Source: Mobilisporobacter senegalensis (GTDB taxonomy: Bacteria > Bacillota > Clostridia > Lachnospirales > Lachnospiraceae). Taken from it: a stretch of 64,000 nucleotides of DNA. Position 1 is the stretch's first letter. Each line of letters starts with the position of its first letter. Under the pieces are notes generated by a model. That model had not been told where the DNA came from, searched no databases, and saw nothing but the letters and a program-made list of their open reading frames with translations. The position numbers and the translations under genes are program-made. Shown in pieces: positions 42,138 through 50,800 of the stretch. Location of the stretch: positions 62,001 to 126,000 of the forward strand of contig NZ_RJVG01000009.1 in the NCBI RefSeq assembly GCF_003752155.1. The letters run 5' to 3'.

Positions 42138-42190
42138 GGTGCTGCGAAAATGAAAGAGGCAAATGATATGTGATTAATTTCATCAATCTA

Positions 42191-45100
42191 TTACCGGCGA
42201 TTCCTCAACGGAAAAATCACATCACGTAAAATCTGTGGATAGATTTCTTCGCGAAGTTTTTTGTTGTACTTTATTTTATTTGGTAAAGGATTTAAGGATC
42301 TCTTTTTATATGCCTCGTAATTCTGAGAATTTGTAAGCTGAGTCTCTCCTACTTGCTTATCGCGTTTTTCCCTATAGTTTTCTAGATAAAACTTTAACTC
42401 TTCATATCCCACAAACCATTCATCTGATACTTTTCTAATAGTATCATCAATAGTTCGCTCTATCATATCATTTAAAACATCTAGAACGCTCTTATCCTCA
42501 AACCTCGCTACATTCATTTGAATCTCAAGCCACAACTGCATCATGACACTGCCTAATTGAGGATTGCGACCACTTAAATCATTAATGTATTTATCAATTT
42601 CCTCCCGACTTTTTTCTTTCACCGACTGTGCAACATAATCATCTCTTTCTGCAAACTTTAACATAATAGTATCATCCCTTGATGGCAGACTATATGCATT
42701 ATTAACCGAAATAGCTTCACTGACAATAGGTATGAAGGATTGCATCAAAGATATAATGTATTCATAATTCACATCATCAATACGAATTGATGTCAATTCA
42801 TACTCAACATCCAAAACACTTTCGTCCCCATCACCTCGATTTCGCTTTAATTCTTCAAGGATATTGATATAATAACCGTAATATTCTTCTATTTCTTTTT
42901 CAGTAATCTGAAATTCTACAGACAAAATTTCACTGTTATATTCTGAATAAACCTGTATAGAAGCAAACCATTTATCAAGTTCTTGAAATGCTTTTGCAAA
43001 GCTCTTCTTTTCTTCTTTTGTTTTTAAGGTTTGTACATCTTTAGGTTCTGCAGCAATGTTTCTTAGTTCATCAATACTCTTTTTTAATTCTTCCTTGGCT
43101 TCTTCAAAGGTTGGTGCTAAAACGAAATCTTCCCCACCATTTGAATATAGCAATAACGCAGCATCCACTTCCTTTTTATAGATTAATGGCGTTCTGAATG
43201 TTACAATCTGCCCATAAGTCTTCCTCTTATCATAAAGTCGATTAGTTCTTGAGAATGTCTGAATAATATCATATAGCTGCTGAGGTGGTCTATCGATAAA
43301 TACTGTAGATAAGCATGGTGCGTCAAACCCGGTAAGCATACGATCTCTGACAATGACAATATCTAACTGATTTGAGCGAAGTTGATAGTGCTCCTCTTTT
43401 CTTGCCATTCTCTTACTTATATCAGCATTGTATGCTTTAATATTCTCCATAGACCATTTAGTGGCAAATTCAGCATTATAATCTTTGATTGATTCTTTCA
43501 TTTTGTCTTGATTTAGCGAACTATCTTCTTCATTTTCTGAAACAGTATATGTTACTGCTACTTTTGGGAAATCCGGTAAAACCCTTTTTGTTTTTTCATC
43601 AATTTGAACAATCCCTCCGTCTTTATCAACAAGCTCACCATTCTTTAGCATTTTAAATAATTCATAGTATTTTTGTGCTTGTTTGATGGAAGATGTAGTA
43701 ATGATAGCATTATAGATTTGCCCCACTCCATTGTCAAATCCCAGCTTTTTACGAGATTTATTTACAATTGATTTTATTACCTCTATCATGTGTTCTTGAT
43801 TTTCATACACACTTGAAGGAATTAATTTTTCTTTTTCATCAGCTTCCAAGTCACATGGATTCTTACCAGTAGCTTGTTTCACAATGTCGTCTAACGTTTC
43901 ATCACTTAATGTGTGCTTATATTCGACTTGAAAGCCTAAAACTGCCTTGTCATCAATGGCTTCCTTCACAGTATAACTATGTAGTTCCTCACCATATTGC
44001 CCCTTAGTAGTAGCTGGTAAATCTCCTAATGTTTTTTTCTTGTTTTCCGCAAAAATTGGTGTGCCTGTAAAACCGTACCACATAGAAGATTTAAAGAAAG
44101 TCTCAATTTTTCTCTTTTGCTGTGGTGATACTGCACGATGGCATTCATCAACAACAAAAGCTATTTTCAACTTACTTATACGATCAATTTTCTTTATATT
44201 TCTATCTGCTTTTCTCCATGTATCAAACCTATTGAGCATGGCACTAATTTTTTGCTTTGTAGTTACTATCATAGTTTGATCCTGTGAATAAAGCCTCTCG
44301 ATCAGATTATTTGTATTATTTGTTTCATCAACGTCAATAACATCATTTTCTGCATATGATGTAAATGCTTCTGTTGTCTGCTGATCTAAATCTGTTCTGT
44401 CCACCACAAATATAGTTTTTTCAATTGAAGGGATTTGAAGTAAGTTTCTGGCAACTTTATAAGAAGTTAACGTCTTTCCCGAACCTGTTGTATGCCATAT
44501 ATATCCTGATTCTTGCCTTTTACTGGATTCTCTTACAGCTTCTATAGCATGAATTTGATATGGGCGAAGCAAAATTACACTCTTTTTATCACTATCCAGC
44601 ACAGAATATTGAAGCACCATATTATGGGCAGCAGGAATGGATAATACATCCTCAGCAAACTCTAAATATTCCGTTACCGGCTTATTATTTTCGTCCACCC
44701 ATTTTGTTAAAAATTTAGAATTCATTTTGAGACTTGAAGCTATATATCGGGACTCACTTCCATTACTGATAACAAACATCTGTAGCGTAGAGAATACCCC
44801 CCTATATTTACCTTCTTTCATGTATTTGTCTATTTGGTAAAACGCTTCCATATAACTATGCTTTCGACTCTTCAACTCAATTTGAATCATGGGCAATCCA
44901 TTTATTAGTAAAGTTACATCAAATCTACGGTCTTGGTCTTCAAATATTGTTTTATCTCGCTTCACCTGATGCACTACTTGATATACCGTGTCACCACCTG
45001 CAACTGCATCACGTCTTCCTACAATCATAGGAATCCTGCCAAGACTGGCATCTTCTCTAGTAAGGATAATTTTATAGATACCATTTTCACCTGCAAGCCA

Positions 45101-45364
45101 CTTTCCGGCATCATAAGGTGTATTAAATCCCGAAACAAAGTTTTTGATTTGTTCAAATTCTTGATCCGTAATCGGATTTCCATCTAAAACACTCAAGTTT
45201 TTATCTGTAATAATCTTACGAAAATTATCCCATAATTTATTTTCGTTATTCAAATCTTTTCTATATTCCCATTGTGCATATCCTGATGCACTATTCCTTG
45301 TAGTAAGCTGATTAATTAATAACCTTTCCATTTCCAACTCTTGTTCAAAACTCATTCGTACCAA
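42191..45364 (-). CDS. hsdR: Type I restriction enzyme R subunit
   Basis: The product of ~1057 aa is the motor/nuclease subunit of a type I restriction system. It has the N-terminal nuclease core (FDVTLLINGLPMIQIELKSR, the D..ExK site), helicase motif I HTTGSGKTLTSYK, motif II VDECHRAV, motif III TGTP and motif VI QTFSRTNR. Start: GGAGG lies 7 bases before a TTG at 45364 and 16 before the ATG at 45355, so I prefer the TTG; a GTG at 45379 is also in frame. In type I systems HsdR cuts only with an M2S complex. The local hsdM is truncated, so function here depends on a methyltransferase elsewhere. Confidence 0.9.
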   Translation of the reverse strand: MVRMSFEQELEMERLLINQLTTRNSASGYAQWEYRKDLNNENKLWDNFRKIITDKNLSVLDGNPITDQEFEQIKNFVSGFNTPYDAGKWLAGENGIYKIILTREDASLGRIPMIVGRRDAVAGGDTVYQVVHQVKRDKTIFEDQDRRFDVTLLINGLPMIQIELKSRKHSYMEAFYQIDKYMKEGKYRGVFSTLQMFVISNGSESRYIASSLKMNSKFLTKWVDENNKPVTEYLEFAEDVLSIPAAHNMVLQYSVLDSDKKSVILLRPYQIHAIEAVRESSKRQESGYIWHTTGSGKTLTSYKVARNLLQIPSIEKTIFVVDRTDLDQQTTEAFTSYAENDVIDVDETNNTNNLIERLYSQDQTMIVTTKQKISAMLNRFDTWRKADRNIKKIDRISKLKIAFVVDECHRAVSPQQKRKIETFFKSSMWYGFTGTPIFAENKKKTLGDLPATTKGQYGEELHSYTVKEAIDDKAVLGFQVEYKHTLSDETLDDIVKQATGKNPCDLEADEKEKLIPSSVYENQEHMIEVIKSIVNKSRKKLGFDNGVGQIYNAIITTSSIKQAQKYYELFKMLKNGELVDKDGGIVQIDEKTKRVLPDFPKVAVTYTVSENEEDSSLNQDKMKESIKDYNAEFATKWSMENIKAYNADISKRMARKEEHYQLRSNQLDIVIVRDRMLTGFDAPCLSTVFIDRPPQQLYDIIQTFSRTNRLYDKRKTYGQIVTFRTPLIYKKEVDAALLLYSNGGEDFVLAPTFEEAKEELKKSIDELRNIAAEPKDVQTLKTKEEKKSFAKAFQELDKWFASIQVYSEYNSEILSVEFQITEKEIEEYYGYYINILEELKRNRGDGDESVLDVEYELTSIRIDDVNYEYIISLMQSFIPIVSEAISVNNAYSLPSRDDTIMLKFAERDDYVAQSVKEKSREEIDKYINDLSGRNPQLGSVMMQLWLEIQMNVARFEDKSVLDVLNDMIERTIDDTIRKVSDEWFVGYEELKFYLENYREKRDKQVGETQLTNSQNYEAYKKRSLNPLPNKIKYNKKLREEIYPQILRDVIFPLRNRR

Positions 45365-45573
45365 TGCAGTGCCTCCCACTTATTATTTTTATCCAAACTC
45401 TGTACATGATTTTCAACTCTAGCTGCTAGGTAATCTATATCCATATTTTGCATGTGCAATCTGATTTTCCGCACCAGATTTACTCGCAGTAAAACTATTT
45501 TTGATGGCAAAATAGCTTTTGGACTATCAATAACTTCTATCTGCATTTTATCATAGTCATGCCTTTTCCTCAA
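45352..45573 (-). CDS. Small ORF overlapping the start of hsdR
   Basis: At most 73 aa and not recognised. It is basic in the middle (VLLRVNLVRKIRLHM) and ends NNKWEALHWYE. Its stop overlaps the hsdR start region by 13 bases, an arrangement that would couple hsdR translation to it. The outermost start is a TTG at 45573 and an internal ATG is at 45546. A GAGGAAAAGG stretch lies near them but is badly spaced for either. It may be a leader peptide or the remnant of another restriction gene. Confidence 0.4.
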   Translation of the reverse strand: MRKRHDYDKMQIEVIDSPKAILPSKIVLLRVNLVRKIRLHMQNMDIDYLAARVENHVQSLDKNNKWEALHWYE

Positions 45574-45667
45574 TCAGAATATATGGCTATATCACTTAGG
45601 AAGTGTCTTAAGTTTGCTTCAATGATATGGAAATAACCGTAAAATAAGCATCATAGAAATTTATTAT

Positions 45668-45682
45668 CGCTTGGGAACAGCG
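45668..45682 (+). repeat. 15-bp inverted repeat before TRD1, silent copy
   Basis: CGCTTGGGAACAGCG occurs here on the plus strand and on the minus strand at 49023-49037, just inside the start of the expressed hsdS. Inversion between them would exchange both TRDs. Confidence 0.8.
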
Positions 45683-46172
45683 TAAGTTATCTGATACCGT
45701 GGAAGGAATAACTCGTAAGAATCAAGATCTTGAGTCTACACTGCCGCTTACAATTTCAGCTCAATATGGACTAATAGATCAAAATGAATTTTTTGATAAG
45801 CGAATAGCGAGTAAGGATGTAAGCGGATATTTTCTCGTTAGAAAGGGAGAATTTGCGTATAACAAGAGTACTTCAAGTGATACTCCTTGGGGTGCGATAA
45901 AAAGATTGGATCGATACAAAAATGGCGTATTATCAACGCTTTATATTGTTTTCAAAATAATGAATGAAGAAAGCACAAACTCAGATTTTCTGGTGACATA
46001 TTATGATACTGACAGATGGCATAAAGGGATTCAGGCAATTGCCGCAGAAGGTGCCAGAAATCATGGGTTGCTTAATATTGCTCCTGTAGATTTCTTTGAA
46101 ACTACATTATCATTGCCACAAGATATAGATGAACAAAGAAAAATAGGTGAGTATTTTAAGCAGCTAAATGAT

Positions 46173-46291
46173 CTTATCACCCTTCATCAGCGAAAATTAG
46201 ATAGGCTAAAGCAGATGAAGCAAGGATATTTGCAGCTAATGTTTCCGAGAAATGGGGAAAGTGTACCGAGATTGCGTTTTGCTAACTTTGA
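46173..46291 (+). repeat. 119-bp perfect inverted repeat in the hsdS spacer, silent copy
   Basis: Base-by-base comparison with the reverse complement of 48429-48547 shows no difference over 119 bp. It encodes the central helix and the start of the second half of HsdS. Inversion here would swap only TRD2. Confidence 0.9.
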
Positions 46292-46880
46292 GGGGGGATG
46301 GAAACAGCGTAAGTTGGGGGAATTGGTTGATACCGTGAAATCATATTCACTGTCCCGTGAGGTAGAAACAGATGAACCGACTGGATATCGATATATTCAT
46401 TATGGAGATATTCATAAGAAAATTGCAGATTTGATAGAGTCTGACAAACAACTTCCAATTATTCAAGGTGGCTCTTATGAATTACTTCAACAAGGTGATA
46501 TAGTTGTAGCAGATGCTTCAGAAGATTATGTTGGGATTGCAGAACCAAGTATTCTACTAGAGCGACCAACAGATAGAGTTGTAGCTGGTCTCCATACAAT
46601 AGCAATGCGTCCTCAAGAAATTTGTCCTTTATTTTTGTATTATTTACTTCATACAGAAGAATTTAAACGATTCGGAAGCAGAGTGGGAACAGGTATGAAA
46701 GTTTTTGGGATTACAATTAAAAATCTATATAGATTTGCAACTCTTTTTCCAGAAAAAGAAGAACAAATTAAAATTGGTAATTTTTTTAAACAGTTCGATA
46801 ATACTATTATTCTTTATCAAGCAAAGTTAGATAAACTGAAATCACTCAAAAAGGCCTATTTACAGAAAATGTTCATATAA

Positions 46881-46915
46881 TACGAAAAAGGCACAAAATA
46901 AGTGCCTTTTTCGTA
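46881..46915. terminator. Bidirectional terminator between the silent hsdS cassette and the recombinase
   Basis: A perfect 14-bp stem (46881-46894 with 46902-46915) contains A-run and T-run segments on both arms and a 7-base loop. It sits exactly between the convergent ends of the two genes. Confidence 0.85.
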
Positions 46916-46919
46916 CTAA

Positions 46920-47852
46920 CTAATACATCAGCGCCGATAGGTGTCGCATAATCTTATCATTATCTTGATTTTCAAGTTCACGAATAATATGTAAATAAGT
47001 CTCCTGTGTTGTGGACATACTTGAATGCCCTAATCTTCTAGCAACGCTTGCGATGGAAACACCTGCAAAAAGGAGTAAAGAAGCGTGGGTATGACGTAAA
47101 CCATGAATTGTAATATTTGAAATATCTGCCTTACTACAAAGGGTTTGCAACCGATTGTTTACTGTAGAATTAAAAACCCGTCCTTTTACAAAAATTGGAT
47201 TTTTGTTTGACATGTGCTTAATAAGGGCAGAGAAATGCATCGCTGTTTGCCAATCTAGCTGGATTTTCCTTTTTGAAGATTTATTTTTAGTTGGTTGAAA
47301 TCCTCCTTCAGGAGATTTGTAATTCCATGTTTTTTCAATTGTTATCTTTTGAGTTGAAAAATCGAAATCATCAGGTGTAAGAGCCAAAGCCTCAGAAAAG
47401 CGCATACCTGTTTTTACTATTAAAAAAATGAACCAATCCCAATTAATCTCATCAGTTAAATTTAATTGCTTGAGCAAAGCCTGCACTTCGAATTGATTTA
47501 AAAATTTTGGTTTCTTTTCTTTAGGTATTTTACCTTTAATAATCACTTTTCGAGTTGGATCTTGTTCAATCATTCCTTCCTCAATTGCATCAAGAATTGC
47601 TCCTTTTAACTGATGATGAAAATCCATCGTTGTCTGCTTTTCATGGGTGAGTGCATAGTCGTTCAGTAACTTTTGATAAGTTTTCCGAGTCAAATCATGG
47701 ATTTTTAAGTCAGGCGCTATCTCCATGATTCGTTGCTTGCTCATATAATATTTTTTTAAGGTAACAGACCGGATTGCACCAACCTTATAAAGTTCAATCC
47801 ACTCTCCAAAATATTCATGAAATAATTGTGATGTTTTTTTCTTTCTTGCCAT
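46920..47852 (-). CDS. Tyrosine recombinase (hsdS invertase candidate)
   Basis: This 310-aa phage-integrase-family protein has an N-terminal SAM-like core-binding domain (about 10-115) and a catalytic domain with all expected residues: Arg in TGMRFSEALAL, HGLRHTHAS (His-x-x-Arg), LGHSSMSTTQETYLH with the histidine and the nucleophilic Tyr. It lies between two oppositely oriented hsdS copies, as CreX/PsrA does in phase-variable type I loci such as SpnIII of Streptococcus pneumoniae. It most likely inverts the DNA between the hsdS repeats. Confidence 0.88.
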   Translation of the reverse strand: MARKKKTSQLFHEYFGEWIELYKVGAIRSVTLKKYYMSKQRIMEIAPDLKIHDLTRKTYQKLLNDYALTHEKQTTMDFHHQLKGAILDAIEEGMIEQDPTRKVIIKGKIPKEKKPKFLNQFEVQALLKQLNLTDEINWDWFIFLIVKTGMRFSEALALTPDDFDFSTQKITIEKTWNYKSPEGGFQPTKNKSSKRKIQLDWQTAMHFSALIKHMSNKNPIFVKGRVFNSTVNNRLQTLCSKADISNITIHGLRHTHASLLLFAGVSIASVARRLGHSSMSTTQETYLHIIRELENQDNDKIMRHLSALMY

Positions 47853-47932
47853 GTAAAAAACCTCCTAATAATATTTAGCGAATAAATCACAATTATCTAT
47901 TATTAAGAATTTTTTCTAAATTGAAAAGAGGT

Positions 47933-49084
47933 TTAGGTAAACATTTTTTGCAAATAAGCCTTTTTGAGTAATTTTAACTTATCCAACTGTACTTGTTGAA
48001 AGATTATAGTTTTATCTATTTGATCGAAGAAAGCTCCGATTTTTTGTTGTTCTTCCATAGATGGGCATGAGCAAGTAATTTTTTCAATGGAAGTTTTAGA
48101 TAAACTTGGAACACCAGTTGATTCGTCCATCTTTTTCCATTTAATATTTTGAGATAATGAAAATAAAAACTTTAAGTCGTTATTAGGCATAGATGTCATA
48201 TAAAATAAAGTATCGACAGTCCAAAATGGAGCTTTCAAATATTGGGGTTTATCTATTGTTCCTTTTCGACCAATTCCAATACCATCAACATCTGATAATT
48301 TATCATCTACAGATAGCATGTAGCCACCTGTTCCATAAACAGGAATATTCCCTTCATTTAGATGTTTATAATCTCTTCCTGAGTTTACTTTACAAATTTC
48401 TCCCAACTTCCGCTGTTCCCATTCACCTTCAAAGTTAGCAAAACGCAATCTCGGTACACTTTCCCCATTTCTCGGAAACATTAGCTGCAAATATCCTTGC
48501 TTCATCTGCTTTAGCCTATCTAATTTTCGCTGATGAAGGGTGATAAGGTTGTCGAGTTGTTCAAAGCATGCCGCAATTTTTTCTTGTTCTGCTAAAGATG
48601 GGAATAATACATTTATATTTTTTAGTTTCTCATAATATAAATTTGTAACACTTCCACCTTCGACTCTAATAGCAAATTCCTTTTGTAAAGTTGCATTAAA
48701 CATCGTAGCAGTGAACAATGGACTCTGTTCTGTGTTATAAACAGAGATCATTTCACCAATAGCTACACCCGGCACGGATAGCCATGTACAATGATTATAA
48801 TCCATAGGATCTTCCCCAACTCGAGGTATTAAGACTTCTGTACCTTTGCTAAATCTCAACTTATCTGTTGGCATATTTGTATAAGAATATACCTTATCGA
48901 TTTTTGTTCCAAACTTAGTATATAACTCCCCGTATCTGATGCATGGTATTGTTGCTTCTTCTGTTACAGACCATTTAGGACAGCTATGTCCATAATAAAA
49001 CAATCCCCACTCTCCAAGCTTCCGCTGTTCCCAAGCGTCAGTAAACTCCTTAAATCTTATCTTTGGTATCCTATCATTTTTCAC
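47933..49084 (-). CDS. hsdS: Type I restriction specificity subunit, expressed copy
   Basis: The 383-aa protein has the usual two-TRD layout: TRD1 (about 20-155), central helix (QEKIAACFEQLDNLITLHQR), TRD2 opening with WEQRKLGEICKVNSG, and C-terminal helix ending LKKAYLQKMFT. It starts with GTG at 49084, overlapping the end of hsdM' by 11 bases, behind GAGGA. HsdS sets the sequence recognised by the complex. The conserved blocks carry the 15-bp and 119-bp repeats shared with the silent cassette. Confidence 0.9.
   Translation of the reverse strand: MKNDRIPKIRFKEFTDAWEQRKLGEWGLFYYGHSCPKWSVTEEATIPCIRYGELYTKFGTKIDKVYSYTNMPTDKLRFSKGTEVLIPRVGEDPMDYNHCTWLSVPGVAIGEMISVYNTEQSPLFTATMFNATLQKEFAIRVEGGSVTNLYYEKLKNINVLFPSLAEQEKIAACFEQLDNLITLHQRKLDRLKQMKQGYLQLMFPRNGESVPRLRFANFEGEWEQRKLGEICKVNSGRDYKHLNEGNIPVYGTGGYMLSVDDKLSDVDGIGIGRKGTIDKPQYLKAPFWTVDTLFYMTSMPNNDLKFLFSLSQNIKWKKMDESTGVPSLSKTSIEKITCSCPSMEEQQKIGAFFDQIDKTIIFQQVQLDKLKLLKKAYLQKMFT
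48429..48547 (-). repeat. 119-bp perfect inverted repeat in the hsdS spacer, expressed copy
   Basis: This is the exact reverse complement of 46173-46291. The repeat pair encloses about 2.1 kb including the recombinase gene. Confidence 0.9.
49023..49037 (-). repeat. 15-bp inverted repeat near the hsdS start
   Basis: This is the reverse complement of 45668-45682 and codes for the AWEQR segment near residue 17 of HsdS. Inversion at this pair would connect the hsdS start to the silent TRDs. Confidence 0.8.
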
Positions 49085-49710
49085 TTTTCACACCATCCTC
49101 TGCTATCTTTTCCATGCCTTCTTCCATTAAATTACTAATAGCACTTTGCAACTCTACTTTTGATTCCTCATCATTTCCAACTAAATTTTGAAGCATTTCT
49201 AATAATAATTCTTGCGAATTCTTTATTTCTTTTGTTATTTGGGCAATCTCTGCCGTAACTTCACCTAAATCTATTGGTTCTTCTTCCTCAAAAGTATCCA
49301 CATAGCGAGGAATATTAAGATTAAAGTCATTTTCCTTTATTTCATCAAAAGCAGCCAAATGGGCAAATTTATCAATAGTTTCTCTTTTCATATACGCCTC
49401 AAGAATCTTGTCTAAATGCTCGTCATTCATTGTATTTTGTGCTTTGCCCTTGGTAAATTCTTTTGAAGCATCAATAAATAACACATCACGTTTTTCACGA
49501 TCTTTCTTTTTAAGAATGATTACAGTGGTAGGAATACTTGTATTGTAAAAGATTCCTGCTGGCATTCCAATTACGGTATTGATTGCACCATCTTCTAAAA
49601 GTTTTTGGCGAATCTTTCCTTCTGCATTTCCTCTAAATAATACTCCGTGGGGCAAAACAATAGCCATTACACCGGTATTTTTAAGGTGGTAGAACCCATG
49701 TAGCCATATT
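49074..49710 (-). pseudogene. hsdM': Truncated type I methyltransferase, C-terminal ~210 residues only
   Basis: From an ATG at 49667 the frame gives MAIVLPHGVLFRGNAEGKIR and VIGMPAGIFYN, typical of the last 40% of HsdM. Homology continues upstream of that ATG (LHGFYHLKNTGV) and stops abruptly near 49705. The S-adenosylmethionine-binding motif and the NPP(F/Y) catalytic motif, which lie earlier in HsdM (~520 aa normally), are absent. Upstream sequence instead encodes a fatty acyl-AMP ligase in another frame. A catalytically active methyltransferase cannot come from this fragment. Confidence 0.88.
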
Positions 49711-50113
49711 TCAGCTCCACATCAAACTCTTTTAATCTCTGAATTTTATCTGGATCATCCGTTGCAAGAAAGGGATGTTCTAAATACTTACATATATTTA
49801 GCATCTTAAACTTATGTTCATTATTATTCTCCACAGTGATTGGGACTGCAATAATCCTTCCTATAATGCACGCCCAAAAAGTGTAAACGAATACTTCAGC
49901 ATCCTCTATCTGAAAAATAAGTTCATTACCTTCTTCCAATCCTCTCATTCGTAGGGCAGACAATAATTTCCTCGCACTCTTCCATATTTCTTTATATGTT
50001 ACGAACTTTTCTACTTGATCAGACTTTATAAATGTAACCCCTTTGTTCTCTTGATTGCTTGCTCTAAGCAAAGCATTATCTAACGTACTTATTTCATTCA
50101 AAGAATTAATCAT
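49667..50113 (-). pseudogene. N-terminal fragment of a fatty acyl-AMP ligase fused to hsdM'
   Basis: About 148 codons resemble the start of the FAAL domain of NRPS 1 (VTYKEIWKSARKLLSALRMRGLEEG, then FWACIIGRIIAVPI). It ends before the ATP-binding STG motif because the hsdM' homology begins near 49705, where the frame runs into a stop. The ATG at 50113 overlaps the preceding ATPase stop (ATGATTAA) and has GAAGG 12 bases upstream; an ATG at 50125 is possible. The overlap shows that the ligase belonged to the ABC transporter operon. Confidence 0.82.
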
Positions 50114-50783
50114 ACAATTCGCCATCCTTCATATTAACTACTCTATCTCCAAATTTTGATGATTCAATGGAATGTGTAACTTGAATAATTGTTTTTTTAT
50201 TTTCGATATTAATCTTTTTGAGTAATTCCATAATCTCATTTCCCATTTTTGAATCAAGATTTCCAATGGGCTCATCCGCCAAAATAATCTCAGGATCATT
50301 GATTAAGGCTCTTGCAATTGCTACTCTTTGCTGTTGTCCACCTGATAACTCACTCGGTCTATAAAGCCTTCGTTCTATGAGCCCTGTACTTTCAAGAATT
50401 GCATCCAAATTGTCGCGATAATTTTTAGTCTTTTTTCCGTCCAATACAAGTGGTAACATAATATTTTCTTCGACGTTCAAATTAGGAATCAAATTATAAA
50501 ATTGAAAAATAAAACCCATATCCCTCCTTCGCATAATACTTTCTTCTTTATCCTTCATACTGGAGATTTCTTTCCCATTTATTTTTATTTTCCCACTAGT
50601 TGTTTTGTCCAACCCTCCTAGTAAATATAGAAGCGTACTTTTTCCAGAACCTGATGGTCCCATTATAGAAACAAATTCACCGTTCGAAACACTAAAATCA
50701 ATTCCTTTTAACACTTGGACTTTATTATTTCTTCCCATGTCAAACGTTTTGCATAAGTTAATTGTCTCAACAACTGTTCTCAC
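50106..50783 (-). CDS. ABC transporter ATPase, MacB/LolD type
   Basis: The 225-aa protein has Walker [11 protein letters not shown] (about 40-49), signature [15 protein letters not shown], Walker [14 protein letters not shown] and H-loop VTHSIES. The arrangement next to an FtsX-type permease is that of MacB/YknYZ-like mechanotransmission exporters. It starts 17 bases after the permease gene and overlaps the following FAAL fragment, so the three form an operon. A role in exporting or resisting a lipopeptide is inferred from that neighbour. Confidence 0.88.
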   Translation of the reverse strand: MRTVVETINLCKTFDMGRNNKVQVLKGIDFSVSNGEFVSIMGPSGSGKSTLLYLLGGLDKTTSGKIKINGKEISSMKDKEESIMRRRDMGFIFQFYNLIPNLNVEENIMLPLVLDGKKTKNYRDNLDAILESTGLIERRLYRPSELSGGQQQRVAIARALINDPEIILADEPIGNLDSKMGNEIMELLKKINIENKKTIIQVTHSIESSKFGDRVVNMKDGELYD

Positions 50784-50800
50784 TATGTTATCCCCCTAAT

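Larger units (their letters stand above)
45657..46880 (+). pseudogene. hsdS': Silent, promoterless hsdS cassette in opposite orientation
   Basis: The frame opens just after a TAG at 45654 with residues that match the inside of HsdS (AWEQRKLSDTV) and has no proper start codon; a GTG at 45699 is the only early candidate. It contains the rest of target recognition domain 1, the conserved spacer helix (GEYFKQLNDLITLHQRKLD), a second TRD starting at WKQRKLGELVDTV and the C-terminal helix ending LKKAYLQKMFI. Its TRDs differ from those of the expressed hsdS, while the spacer is identical over 119 bp. It is therefore a donor cassette for inversion and not an independently expressed gene. Confidence 0.85.

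Noticed and set aside
46173-48547. Reading the hsdS repeats as a CRISPR array or transposon ends
   Set aside because: There are only two copies in opposite orientation, both inside coding sequence of hsdS genes, with a recombinase between. This is an inversion system.
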